A stretch of 64,000 nt of DNA from Capitella teleta. Its lineage: Eukaryota; Annelida; Polychaeta; Capitellidae. The translations under genes were made by a program, and so were the position numbers. Within the stretch, counting starts at the first letter, position 1. Every line of letters starts with the position of its first letter. Under the pieces are notes generated by a model. It made no database searches. It worked only from the letters and a program-made list of their open reading frames with translations, and was not told the origin of the DNA. The stretch lies in assembly GCA_000328365.1 (NCBI GenBank), contig KB310317.1, forward strand, positions 1 through 64,000, written 5' to 3'. Shown in pieces: positions 32,701 to 44,100 of the stretch.

Positions 32701-34325
32701 GAATGCTGATTACAATCATTGAAGATACGATCCACTAGCCTGGTAAGTAATGGTAATAGTACGAGCTAGTATTCTTCTTCATGAAGTTTATGATAACAAT
32801 AATGCACTTGAAAAAGAGAATGGTCAACATAATAATTGCTAAGATTGCTTATCAGTTTGTGTCTAACTGATAGGCCATGCAAGATAATATTGATATACAC
32901 TACTATACTTGAGCTCAATGTAGCTTCTGGGTTTTTCCTGATAATTATAAATCACATGTTACAATAATATGTGAAAGAGAATCTACACCTAAACAGGTGA
33001 TTTCACTTGCTAGTGGCTAGTCACTACACCTCTAAACTCAGACATAATAAGTATCGAATTATTACATAATGCAAATATTAAAGAATTATATCTATTGCTG
33101 AATAGATATAATTAATTAATAATTGCAAGGAGGAAAAGAATAAAAATAAATAGTTCAGATTGCTTGTAAAGGTTTTAATTGTATAAAATGATCCAATGAT
33201 GATATGCATAAAATTGCCAAGTAACAAAATCAAGTAACAAAATAATGAAAAATTCACATCAATTGATTCCTGCTCCTAATGAAAAGAACACAACAGCCAA
33301 ATAATTTTTTAACTTTCAGTAAAAAGAAAAATATATATATATAATCTTTTAACGCATAGAATTGGCAGCTTAGACTTCCATTTTATCAATTTCCTTCAGG
33401 CAAAATTGTCGGAAAATGATCATTTACGATGATTAAAATGAAATCTGGAATGTGCAAAGTGAATAATATTATGTATCTATGTTAAAAATGATAAAAAATC
33501 AAATAGTATGTGAGGAAGGTAAAAATTGTACACGCGGATTACAAAAATAACGTATCTTGATTGCAGGGGAAAATTATAAAATCCCTGCATGTAACAATCA
33601 GAGCTAATTTGGAAGAGAAATAACAAGTTAGTAGTTAGGAGACTACAAGGACAATTGTGTTAATTGAAAAGACCAAAAACCCAGTTAAAATAATATCACA
33701 AATGTATAATTATTCTATAATACATAGATCACAAAGTGCATTTAGGGGAATGTTTAAAGTTTTACAACAATAATACATAAATATATAGCAAAATACACAA
33801 AACAGCATTATATGTAGAGGCACTGGATACAAAACGATTGCATTTACATTGAGCATGTTTTCATGGATGAGAAAGGTTTAAATAAAGAAGTATTGAAACA
33901 ACAAACATTATTCCAATATGCAGAAATTGAGGTTGACATAAGTTCAGGTACGCAACAATGAAAATCAGTTACTTGAAACTCAATTAGAAAATTGCAGAAT
34001 TTGATAATGTGAGGAAGTTAGGGGAAATCACAGAGTTGGCATATAAATTGTAAACTGGAATGAACAATTGTTGAAATTTGTAATCATTTATCTGAACATT
34101 TGAAGAAAAAAAATCATACAACACACCAAAGGGTGTTGTCACTGTATGGCCTTTTGAAGAAAAAACAGCAAAATAAACTTGATACAACCCTAAACATTTT
34201 GATTTCTTTTTACACACAGAGAGAATAGGAATATCCAAAAGGAAATGAATGTAACATGGAAGACAATGTGTGAATAAAAATGACAGGAAATTGAAAAGCT
34301 TCCCAATAATTATACAAACACAGAG
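29716..34325. other. spacer between the two PDZ genes, no coding exon seen
   Basis: AT-rich DNA. It should contain the 5' noncoding exon and promoter of the three-PDZ gene (its first coding exon is preceded by a splice acceptor) and the 3' UTR of the PDZ-dispanin gene. No clear AATAAA was seen close to the latter's stop. Short frames at 32534-32719 and 33984-34238 on the minus strand have no recognisable content. Confidence 0.5.
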
Positions 34326-35945
34326 TCAGATGGTAGTAAATATCACAACAACCAACAAGCCTAGCCAGGCCATGAGTCCGAAAATAATAGACGCAATGAT
34401 GAAATAGCCAGAAGTGGTAGCAAACTTCTCAGCCAGGGTGCTATCTTGGAGGTGGTAAGCCTTGGTGCTTTTCCTGGCGTACACATAAGCCATGGCCCCC
34501 AGAGGAATGCACGGCAGGCAGAAGATCATGGCAAATGCAGCCCACATGGTGTAAGTGCCACAACAGATGCCTGTCTTCTGCTCGGGAGTCGGATTGTGGC
34601 TGTCCATCGTGTCAAGGGGACGGGATTTTTCAGGCTGCACCGTGATAGCACTAACATCCATTTGTGCAGGTTTATTGTTGTTATACAGAGAATGGTGCTG
34701 GGGAGCTGAATTAATGACTGGCATCTCAGATGGAGGCGCTGACGATCGTCCGAGAGAACCATTGTGGCGGCTCTGGTGGGCAGGAGACCGTGACCTGGAG
34801 CTTTGGTGGGCGGGGGACCTGGAGCGGGAATTCTGGTGGGCGGGAGAGCGTGATCGAGATCGCTGGGATCCACGGCCGGAGTTCCTGTGGGGCGATTGCT
34901 GCCGATTGAGGGAGCCACTCCTGGAGGATTGATTATTAGGTGGAGGGTAAACCCCCCGTTGGTTGGAATGGTGACGTTTGGATCGCTTCGGCTTGGGATT
35001 CGGGTCAAAGTTCACCACATTGCGCATGGGCACGGTGTCTAGGGAGGCAACTGATTCACCTGGCTTCAACGGATTCATTCTTCCGTCAATTTGGAAGCGC
35101 ACAGAAGATCCTGAGCTGCGATCAACTGAATCCGAGAATTCAGAACCACTTTCATTCAAATCAGAACTCTCTGAGGGAGTGAAATCTGAAAATTCAGTAA
35201 AATTTTAAATCATGCAAGAAGCCGAGCTAAGTTAATACTCACTTCCATCATGCACGACCAAAATGAGATTTTTTCTGTTGCGGGAAATCTTCTCCAAAAT
35301 TGCATCTTTATCCTGGCCCTGAATGTTCACGCCATTCACCTCCATGATCTTATCTCCTACGCGTAACCCCACTTTGTCCGCCTCAGAGTCAGGCACAACG
35401 ACCGACACTTTGCCGTTACGGTAAGCAAAGCCATATCCACCGTCCCCCCGTTTCTTGAGATGGAAGACCTTGTGGCCATCTTCCAGGAGATCGCCGTTCT
35501 GCACCAACTTGTGCTGCTTGATCTTCTCCTTGATGATTCCTTTCTTCTGCTGCTCTGTTTGTTGGTCCATTCCAGCCGGGGTGAGGTACGGAGCTACGTC
35601 ATCAGATGACGTGTCTGGTGACACGGTTGCCTCCAGTTCCTGCTGGCGCCGCATCCGTCGGCGGCTGCGTCTAGCTGCCCTGGCTGCAGCTGCGGAAGAC
35701 AGCTGACCTCCATCATCAGGCTCATACGCATTGTTTACAAATCCAGAGTTGCCTTGCGCTGCGTTGACGGTGGGATAGGCTTTGCTTTGCTCTATGAATT
35801 GCACGTCATTGGGGTCCGTGACGATGTAGCGAATTGAGCTTCCACCGCGTGGATGCCCAGCACCACTATAGTCACTGCCAGATTCATACTCTTCATTGAT
35901 GGTGGAAATTGAGTGCTGCTGAGGTGGGTAATTCTGTGACATCAT
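34326..35945 (-). CDS. PDZ domain-CD225/dispanin (IFITM-type) fusion protein
   Basis: Two coding exons, 35945-35243 (donor GTGAGT) and 35185-34326 (acceptor TTTCAG), join in phase to give 520 aa. The N-terminal 155 residues are low-complexity with an Ala/Arg-rich patch and a charged KKGIIKEKIKQHK stretch. A PDZ domain follows at about 158-235 (GYGFAYRNGKVSVVVPDS, VGDKIMEVNG). The linker is Ser/Arg/Pro-rich with SRSPAHQ repeats (about 330-370). The last 80 residues match the CD225/dispanin fold: Cys pair GICCG, hydrophobic MWAAFAMIFCLPCIPLGAMA, the YARKSTKAY turn, then a second hydrophobic segment up to the C-terminus. IFITM-type proteins sit in plasma or endosomal membranes with a cytosolic N-terminus and palmitoylated Cys. 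Here that would place the PDZ on the cytosolic face (inference). The ATG follows directly on a splice acceptor, so a 5' noncoding exon lies upstream; a second ATG is adjacent. Confidence 0.87.
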
Positions 35946-36129
35946 GCACTGAAAAAGAAAAATGCTTGATTCAAGACAATGATCACATATTTGCAATGAA
36001 GCAATTATACATAATAACTTGACTTGGCTTCTTAGGTTATGAATAGTGAGCAAAGATCTTCTTGACCCTTTGATATTTGTTGTTATTTTGTAATTGGATT
36101 CGATGGAGGGTGAGGTTTTGATGTTGGTG

Positions 36130-36290
36130 TGGTCCACTGATTCAATTATAGGGGGTAGCGTTGGTAGGTTTTGCTTAGGCGAGATTTGAAGGTGTTAATG
36201 TTGGGAGAGCTGATGGTGTCTGCTGGGAGGGAGTTCCATGCTGTTAATTATGATGCGGTGTCGTAAGGCAGTTCAGTAAGCAGGTAAGTA
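36130..36290 (-). mobile_element. short LINE ORF2 C-terminal fragment
   Basis: On the minus strand, frames read LRHRIIN and then, after a frame change, AWNSLPADTISSPNINTFKS. This is the typical C-terminal 'R-I-x-x-W-N-S-L-P...F-K' series of jockey/CR1-type LINEs. It is heavily truncated and lies in the 5' region or first intron of the PDZ-dispanin gene. Confidence 0.6.
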
Positions 36291-38040
36291 GAATAATATA
36301 GTATAACATTGCGCTGATTATATATTCTCTCAGCGTAAAATCACATAATTGGGCCAGGGAGGAATTTAAATACATTCAAAAGTATTTCTGCGCAAATAGA
36401 TTTAGTTACAAAGAAAGACTTGTTTGTACAAGTGCTCCAAGTGAAGATTATATAATCATAGAATGATTATCATGATGACAGATATGATTTGCAGTTTATA
36501 GTTACCTGTACGCTTATGCATTTCTATTTCTTACATACCTTTTCATTGTGATTATTGTTTTCAAAAGATAATAGCTTCCGCATTGAGCATTCGATAAGCA
36601 TTTCTACTTTAAAATGAGCCTTTAAATAAGATTCTTTATAATTTTCCTCAGCGCGATTACGACCATGAATGATAAGGAGATTGACTGATTGAGGACATTA
36701 CCCTTGACTTTGAGATGCGTTTGTTCACCAATTAATCGCTAAGCAATCTCAAAATTCTCACCTTTGACTAAATCTTGAATAAATAAGAATTATCTCATAG
36801 AAACAGCCAATGCAGAGCTCCGATATCACACATAGTCGACCTATTTAAGTGTTCTCGCATAGCAGGTGTGTGCGCTGTCACACTTCCGACTTCGGCTTTG
36901 TTGACATCCCACACGCGTTCTCATTGGTCCATGAACGAAGGTGAAATCAGGGCGCACTTATCGTCCGATCTCAGGGGGCGCAATCACGGTCATAACCAAA
37001 CATACTCTATTTAGGTGTGTCTTTGGTCGTAACGCACTATTTCTCAGAATGTCGGGCGTTTCTTATGCCCATATCATAAAATTTATATGATTGTAGGTTT
37101 ATGTTGTCAAGTATAAGATGATAGGGCCGGTCTATATCGTATTTATTATTCATATAGGCTTATTAACACACAATAGTTGATAATATTTATACTGAGCTGT
37201 TAAAGGAAGTGCATGAGCCATGTAAACACGGATGATCAAGCAGTCCAGGTGAGGAGCCGATCCATGATATCGAGGGTTGGATCTCGCCAGGTCAAGGTCC
37301 AGGACGAACGCACACGTTATGGGGTTTTCGAGCGTCGCAACGATCGCTCAACAACCGTCACAGGCTATAGGCCTACACGGCAGCATCCCGGCATCTACAC
37401 GAAATAAATGATCAAGGACCAGCTCAGCCCGTTGAAGTTTGAAGAGATCATGGCCTCATCCAAGGAGGCTCAGAAGAAGATGACAGCTCTGCTGCATACA
37501 CTTATAAGTATATAATGACGTCACCCGGAATCCTCAAGATGGCTCACATGCAAGGCCGGGCGAGTGAAAATGAATTCACAGCATTTAGTTGACTAAATGT
37601 TACTATAAATAGCACCCAATATATGAGCTACCACCTGTCACCGGTGTGTGCCCGTGTCATTATACTAATGTATATATGACCAGGCAACCAGTGAAGTATA
37701 TAATATGATAGAAGACCGGAAGTGGGTGTTTATAACTTTTGGTTTATTCCATATAGCCAATAAATAGTTCATATTGTTTAAAAATGAAAAAAAAAAGCGA
37801 TGTAATTATCTCATAATTTGCCTGTGTGGCTGCAAAGATAAGCAACTTTTCGGTTTCAGAGAGGTCAGTTTTGACCGCTGAAAGAAAGGCGTGGCCCCTC
37901 AAGCAATCGTTTGGCCCTTCAGAGATCTATATAGGCCTACAGAGTAGGCTAAAAGTAGTCAATCTTGAATCTATTCCATGTTAAAAACAAAACTCTAAAC
38001 TTTTCTAAAATGTTTCGATTATCCCCAAAAATAACTACCT
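36291..38040. other. upstream region of the PDZ-dispanin gene, no coding exon seen
   Basis: Probably contains the promoter and a noncoding first exon. Short frames (for example at 37213-37407) show no domain. Confidence 0.45.
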
Positions 38041-38691
38041 GGGGCCGATTCCCGAAAGAAACTTAAGTGGTAAAACTAAGTTCGGGAGGAATTAAGTTCA
38101 TTAAAACAATTCCAGAAACAACTTTATTTATCTAGACCCTGCAAAACTCAAGTGACCTCTCCACCTGACTTAAATCAAACTTAGTGAATTCAAGATGGCA
38201 CCGATCAGAAGACGCCGGATTAATGCTATGGTGTCAATACCTAGAAGGAACCTTCCAGACAGGAGCAATGCTCTGGAATTAAGGCGTTATAAAAAACAAA
38301 ACAAAAAAACAAAAAAAAAACTGTGACTGTGAAGCAGAAAAAAAAAGAGAGCACTTGTTGCGTTATGATTAGGAATCAGCGATGCTATACACTCGCATTT
38401 CGCGTTTGTGATGCTTTCGTTTTCGATAAAGCTTCGGAAAAATCATAAAGAGTTCATAAAAGTCACCATGTCATGTTGCAAGGTTCGTTTACCACTGATC
38501 AAATTTCCTGCCATGTCTATACGTTCCTTGGCAGATAGCTAAATCCGATTTACGCTACTTAAGTTAAGTTTAGCAAAAATGCGTTTGTGGAATCGACTTA
38601 AATTAAAAGTTAACTTGAAAACTTAACTTAACGCCTGGAGGACTTAATTAACTTAAGTCCCAAAGTCAAGTTTCTTTCTGGAATCGGCCCC
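38041..38691. mobile_element. MITE with PIF/Harbinger-like termini
   Basis: Inverted termini GGGGCCGATTCC[C/A]GAAAGAAACTT lie at 38041-38064 and 38668-38691 (23 of 24 bases paired). A 3-bp CTG flanks the ends if the element is taken as 38042-38690, matching the 3-bp duplication of PIF/Harbinger elements. Inside, a short plus-strand frame from about 38194 reads MAPIRRRRINAMVSIPRRN and then LPDRSNALEL, loosely like the N-terminus of Harbinger transposases (inference). There is no complete transposase, so it is non-autonomous. Confidence 0.7.
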
Positions 38692-38763
38692 TGTTGTGGA
38701 TTGACTATGTTATACTGTGCCCATTTATGCAAAAAAAAAAAAAAAATCAAGTGAAAAGTATAT

Positions 38764-38894
38764 TTTGAATGAGGAGGAACATTTAAATGCAAGTTGGGAG
38801 TGATCGTGAAGGGCTTCTAATAATTATTATGAAAATGCAAATATTTTTAATGAAGGAGGAACATTTAAATGCAAGTTGGGAGTGATCGTAAAAC
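38764..38894 (+). repeat. short direct repeat
   Basis: A unit of about 45 bp containing GAGGAACATTTAAATGCAAG occurs at 38764-38811 and again at 38848-38894, an 83-bp spacing. It lies between the two inverted-repeat elements. Confidence 0.85.
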
Positions 38895-38920
38895 CCCACC
38901 AATCAATCAATCAATCACCA

Positions 38921-39727
38921 ATGCGCGATGCAGCGAGCGGAATTGGCGATGAGCTGATATCCCAAGGGCGTAAAGGGATGAGATATGCCGTGTTTCGCAC
39001 GACACTGTTTACACAATTTATGGTCAGAATTGATCTTATATTTGCGACCTCACAAATCCTAGAAAGACATCAACAGTTTCTTCATTATTGTGACCAAAAA
39101 AAAGAGGAAAGTATTTCGGACAGGTGTGCTAATTAATTAAAATGATAAGAAGGAGGTGTTCTGGAAATTTTATTGTGGGTACCACCTTTACAATTGATCG
39201 GTATGACCCAAGGGAGGTATGACCCAAATTTCGTGATTTTATTCGGGTTGGCACATCTTGGTGTATTATTGGCCAATTTTTTTTTTTTTTATTTAACCTC
39301 GGAATCTTGAAGCAACTAAGGCTTATATGGTCCGAGGAGGTAAGCAATAGTTAAGTGCCTTACCCAAGGACACAAGGTTGGTTGCTGGCTTTGAACCTCC
39401 AGTAGAGAGCGCCAAGACCTTTCGAGGCGAGCACGCTAACCACTTGGCCACCACCTCGCCGTAAGATTGATTAAGCTACCACATTATCAAGGAATGATGC
39501 CCAGAGACCATCCAGGAATGATGAAGTAGATGAACAGTACAAGTACATTGCAATATTATTTCACCCAAATATTGCATTTGATTGTCTTGGGCCATTTCAG
39601 GCCTTGATAATCATGGCGCATTTCAACCCTTGATGGCCGGTGTAGTGCGAAACACCGGCATCTCATCCCTTAACGCCCTTGGGATATCAACTGATCGCCA
39701 ATTCTGCCAATTCGCTGCATCGCGCAT
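38921..39727. mobile_element. foldback/MITE-like element with about 85-bp inverted repeats
   Basis: The arms 38921-39005 and 39641-39727 are inverted copies at close to 88% by eye, both with ATGCGCGATGCAGCGA at the outer end and GATATCCCAAGGGCGT inside. The roughly 635-bp interior has no coding frame and contains a SINE insertion at 39277-39460. No clear target duplication was seen. The family is not recognised. Confidence 0.8.
39277..39460 (-). mobile_element. tRNA-derived SINE inserted in the foldback element
   Basis: Reading the minus strand, the body starts GGCGAGGTGG. It has a perfect RNA polymerase III A box TGGCCAAGTGG (39450-39440) and a near-consensus B box GGTTCAAAGCC (39397-39387). 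The motif GTGTCCTTGGGTAAGGCACT, common in invertebrate tRNA-SINEs, follows, and the element ends in a run of 14 A. This layout is diagnostic of a tRNA-derived SINE. It is younger than the element it sits in. Confidence 0.88.
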
Positions 39728-40966
39728 AGGAGATTTAGTATGGCGATAGGATGGTACCATCATTCCAGTAATATTCCTATGGTTGTAATGTATATCCAGT
39801 TATAAGATGTTGGCACCTGCGAAATTCTCACTCCGATTCATGGCGGAGTCCAATGTTTTTCTCAATCTGACATTGTTCAGGAAGAGGAACACTGCCATGC
39901 AATCTGCGCGTGTTCGACTTCAGGAGGAAGGGATCTGAATCCCGGTCGCTTTTTCCAAGAACTATGTAATTCGAAATCTGCAGCACCGCAATAGACGCAT
40001 ACGGCGGTCATGCAGCATCTCCCATCGTGGATGGCTAATTACCCTCTGGTGTGACGTTGTGACTCCAGGGCTACGTCAATTATGCACTAGTTGGATGGTA
40101 AGCTCCAAGAGAGTGTAGGTGTGAAGGCATAGAGGAATCAGTGTTCATGGAAAATATTCGTGTCTTATGTACTAGAACCATGGATGTGGGGCAGCCTGTG
40201 TTTCTAATAGGAAATGCAGAAGATCGGTGCCTTCCAAGTATTTGCTATCTGACAGTGATGGATGCGCTTGCTCTCCGGTTCTTTGTTCTCGGCGAACTTC
40301 TGACCGCCAGTATTCGCTAATTGCACGTTGGCCGTCTGACCTCTCAGTATTCGCTGATTGCCTCTTGGGAGATGGAAGCTATCCCGTGCACGCGCTGCCC
40401 GAAGGTCTACATGCATAGGCAGAGTTTATATAATCATAATTACATACGCTATAATGAAACATCGTGTGAAGTAGTTAGAAGCATCCACGTAATCTTAACA
40501 CGGTGGAGTCTTTTATCTCGGTGAGCATCATTTAATTACGTTACTTGAAAATTTGAAATACACACTACTGTGACACTAGAATACAATGTACTGGATACTA
40601 GATACATTCTTTTGGGGCTCAGCATGCAATCAATTAAATAATGTTCTTTTTAGCGAAAATTTGTATTTGGGGAGGGGCGGGGTGAGAATTCCTTGGTAGT
40701 TAAGTCGGGGAATAAGTTTGCCACCATGATGGGCCATGATATCTGCTGATACGACGACATGGCGTAGTCACATGAGATGGAGGATATGGCATAAACTACT
40801 TAGTATTAAGGTTTGGGAAAACCCTGCCCTGGGCGTTTGCTCTGGCGCTATCACCCAACTGACCCAAGTAGGTTGGGAGAGATGTAAAACAATTTAGATT
40901 CGTGAGATCATGGAATCACAAAGCACAGAGAAGAGAATAAAAAAATACTTTTTTTTCGTCAATCCA
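39728..40966. other. no gene recognised
   Basis: Spacer downstream of the large EGF/lectin gene. There are only short frames on both strands, none with a domain or splice partners. Confidence 0.55.
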
Positions 40967-40972
40967 TTTATT
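40967..40972 (-). terminator. distal poly(A) signal of the EGF/lectin gene
   Basis: AATAAA on the minus strand about 155 bp after the distal stop codon at 41126-41128. Confidence 0.6.
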
Positions 40973-41125
40973 GTACATAGATGGTTAATTGTATGAGATA
41001 TAATTATTTGCAGCGTGAAGCTTATTTTCAACCAAGTATGCACTTCTGGCGTGTCAAACTGGTTCCATGTAGTGAGTCTCAATTTTGATCGATGCCTTCG
41101 TGACGTTTCTTTTTCAAATGTTATA

Positions 41126-44100
41126 TTACAAGGGGAAAAGAAGTTCATTGACCAGTTCATCATCCACTTCACCGGATTCCACTCCTGAAGACTCCCAATC
41201 GCCAGATTCCCCAGATTCTTCACCCGATTCTCCCCCAGATCCTTCTCCTGACTCCTCCCCGGACCCCTCGCCAGATTCTTCTCCAGATCCCTCACCCGAC
41301 TCACCTGAGCCATCTTCAGGTGTGGTAGGTTGGGTGGGCGTCGTGGTGGAGGGTGGTTCAGCTGGAAATAATAATCATGCAAAAAGTCAAAAGAAACGCA
41401 TCATGTGAACGAATGCTTACGCATGCATGCATAGGTGACGTTGAGATATTTGTAGGTAAGTGGACACGGGTTCCCAAAGAAGAAGGTGCTTGGAGCAAGA
41501 ATACAGGACTCCCGGCCGTAGCAAGTTTTCGTCGCGATTGACTCCGCACTATCACTTATGCAGTCGGTTTCGTCTTTGTGTGGCAGCAGCGAAGGGCAGA
41601 CCTCACTGTCTGGCTGGGTTCGACCGAAATTCGCACCAACAATTTTGATGAAATGATCTGCTTCACAATTGATGCGCATCAGACCACGTCTCTCACAAAG
41701 CACTTTGTTGATTTCCACGTAAAGAGCTGTGATGAAAGAACCATTGGTTGATTGATCACAAAGTTGGGTTGAAACTAACGATTCTCGCATTGTGGTCCGC
41801 TGAAGCCATTGAAGCATGCACAGGTGTAGGATCCAATGTTATTGATACAAATACCATTGATACAAGGGTTGGATTCACAGTTGTCAATCACTAAAAATGT
41901 CGAAATTCATACAGGAAAGAGAAAAATTCACACAAAACTGGTTACCTGTGTCACAGTGAAGGTCCGTCATACCAGGCTCACACCGACATATGTAGCCATC
42001 TTCCAATGACTCACATTCCCCATACTGGCCACAAGGGTTGGATGCGCAATGGTCAATCTCTGCAAGGTAATTTATTTTGGTCAATATTTTAAGTAGTTCA
42101 TATTTCCTCTGGACTGACCACAATCACAGACAGTTCCAGTCCATCCTGGGTTGCAAAGGCATTTGAACCCTCCGCCCACCTCATCTTGGCAAACACCATG
42201 CACACAAGGATTCGGGTTACACCCACTAACCTCTGTTATTTAAAATTAAACAGTGCTGATTGTACAGTCAATAGATGCGTACCTTCATCACAGAGCGGAC
42301 CAGTCCACCCCGCGTTGCACACACAGGTGAATTGGCCAAGACCTGGCAAACATTCTCCGTTGATGCATGGATTGGGATCACATTCATCCACGACTGGAAG
42401 TAATTTGAATTAAACAAGGCATAGGCACTGGTAAAAATGGGATCAAAGAGGAAGGAAGGAAGAAGCAGATGGAGTATCCTCAGCCAAACAAAAAGAATTT
42501 AAATTTTTATTGCACTGCATGTGAAGAGTGAAGGCTACAGGTGTACAATTGGCTTGTTTACTTGGTAACATCTGAGAATAATCCATTTGCAACTTAAGTA
42601 AAGAAGTAATAATGCTTATCTTTTGGTCTGGCACCGTCAGCCTGATGAAAATCAAAAATTGTAGCTTTCAAGACATTGCACGCAGTGACGATTTGTTTTT
42701 GATTTGGACACATTTTGATCAGTAGACCCAAAGGGAGCAAGAGTCGAGAAAAACGAAAAGAGCTCACAGATAAAGAGATAGAAAGAGGAGGAGACACAGC
42801 CGTCGACACGCTCACTCACGGTTTTCACAATGTAAACCTGTCCAACCAGGCAAACAATCACATATGTAATGAGTTCCATTTACCACTTGGCAATCTCCTT
42901 GTTGACAAGGAAATCCATCACATGGGTGTTCAGGGGATGCTTTTAGGAAAAACAAAATATTAAGTCTGCATTGGGAATATTTATTCAAAATAAAGTGTAG
43001 TACATTCCTTGTGTATAATCTACATGTGTCTACTTTGTTCGAAGGAAAAGTTTGCTTAATATGTAAAGCCTTCCTGCTCTTTTTAAGCCCAATTACACGT
43101 CAAAGATGGTTGGTCCCAAATCAAACCAGGAGGGCAATCCATTTCATAGCAGGCCTCATACTGGCTACACTGCACAAATTTTGTGGGATCAGTATGAGGG
43201 AAATAGTAGCCATGAATTTCGGTATTTTCGACAGCGCAAGGATTCAGTTCACCACAATTATATCCTTCAACAGGCTCACTTGTGGGTGCAGCAGTCGTGG
43301 TAGTTTCAGTCGATGGTTTAGTAGGCTTTGTTGTAGGTTCCTCTGTTGGCTCTGTTGTAGGTGGTTTGGTTGGGTTTGTTGGAGTTGGCTTGGTTGGCTT
43401 CTCTGTGGGCTCTTCTGTTGGTTCCTCAGTTGGTTTGGTTGGAGGTGGTTTAGTTGCCTTTGTTGTAGGTGGTTTTGTTGGGTTGGTTGGAGTTGGCTTG
43501 GTTGGCTTCTCTGTGGGCTCTTCTGTTGGTTCCTCAGTTGGTTTGGTTGGAGGTGGTTTAGTTGCCTTTGTTGTAGGTGGTTTGGTTGGGTTGGTTGGAG
43601 TTGGCTTGGTTGGCTTCTCTGTGGGCTCTTCTGTTGGTTCCTCAGTTGGTTTGGTTGGAGGTGGTTTAGTTGGCTTTGTTGTAGGTGGTTTGGTTGGGTT
43701 GGTTGGAGTTGGCTTAGTTGGCTTCTCTGTGGGCTCTTCTGTTGGTTCCTCAGTTGGTTTGGTTGGAGGTGGTTTAGTTGCCTTTGTTGTAGGTGGTTTG
43801 GTTGGGTTGGTTGGAGTTGGCTTGGTTGGCTTCTCTGTGGGCTCTTCTGTTGGTTCCTCAGTTGGTTTGGTTGGAGGTGGTTTAGTTGCTTTTGTTGTAG
43901 GTGGTTTGGTTGGGTTGGTTGGAGTTGGCTTGGTTGGCCTCTCTGTGGGCTCTTCTGTTGGTTCCTCAGTTGGTTTGGTTGGGGGTGGTTTGGTTGGCTT
44001 CGCGGTAGTTGATTTTGGTGTCGTTGAGACTACAATGGCTAGAAAGGAATAGCAAAATTATCGTATCTAAAGATAAAAGTTAACCATACGTTTATCACAG

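Noticed and set aside
35946-36137. N-terminal extension of the PDZ-dispanin frame
   Set aside because: A strong splice acceptor (CTTTTTCAG) lies just before the MMSQ start; upstream codons are intron read-through.
43011-44052. Long plus-strand open frames (333 and 256 codons, Gly/Val/Ser- and Trp/Cys/Phe-rich)
   Set aside because: They are the complement of the 108-bp Pro/Thr stalk repeat; the minus-strand reading fits splicing, signal peptide and neighbouring domains.
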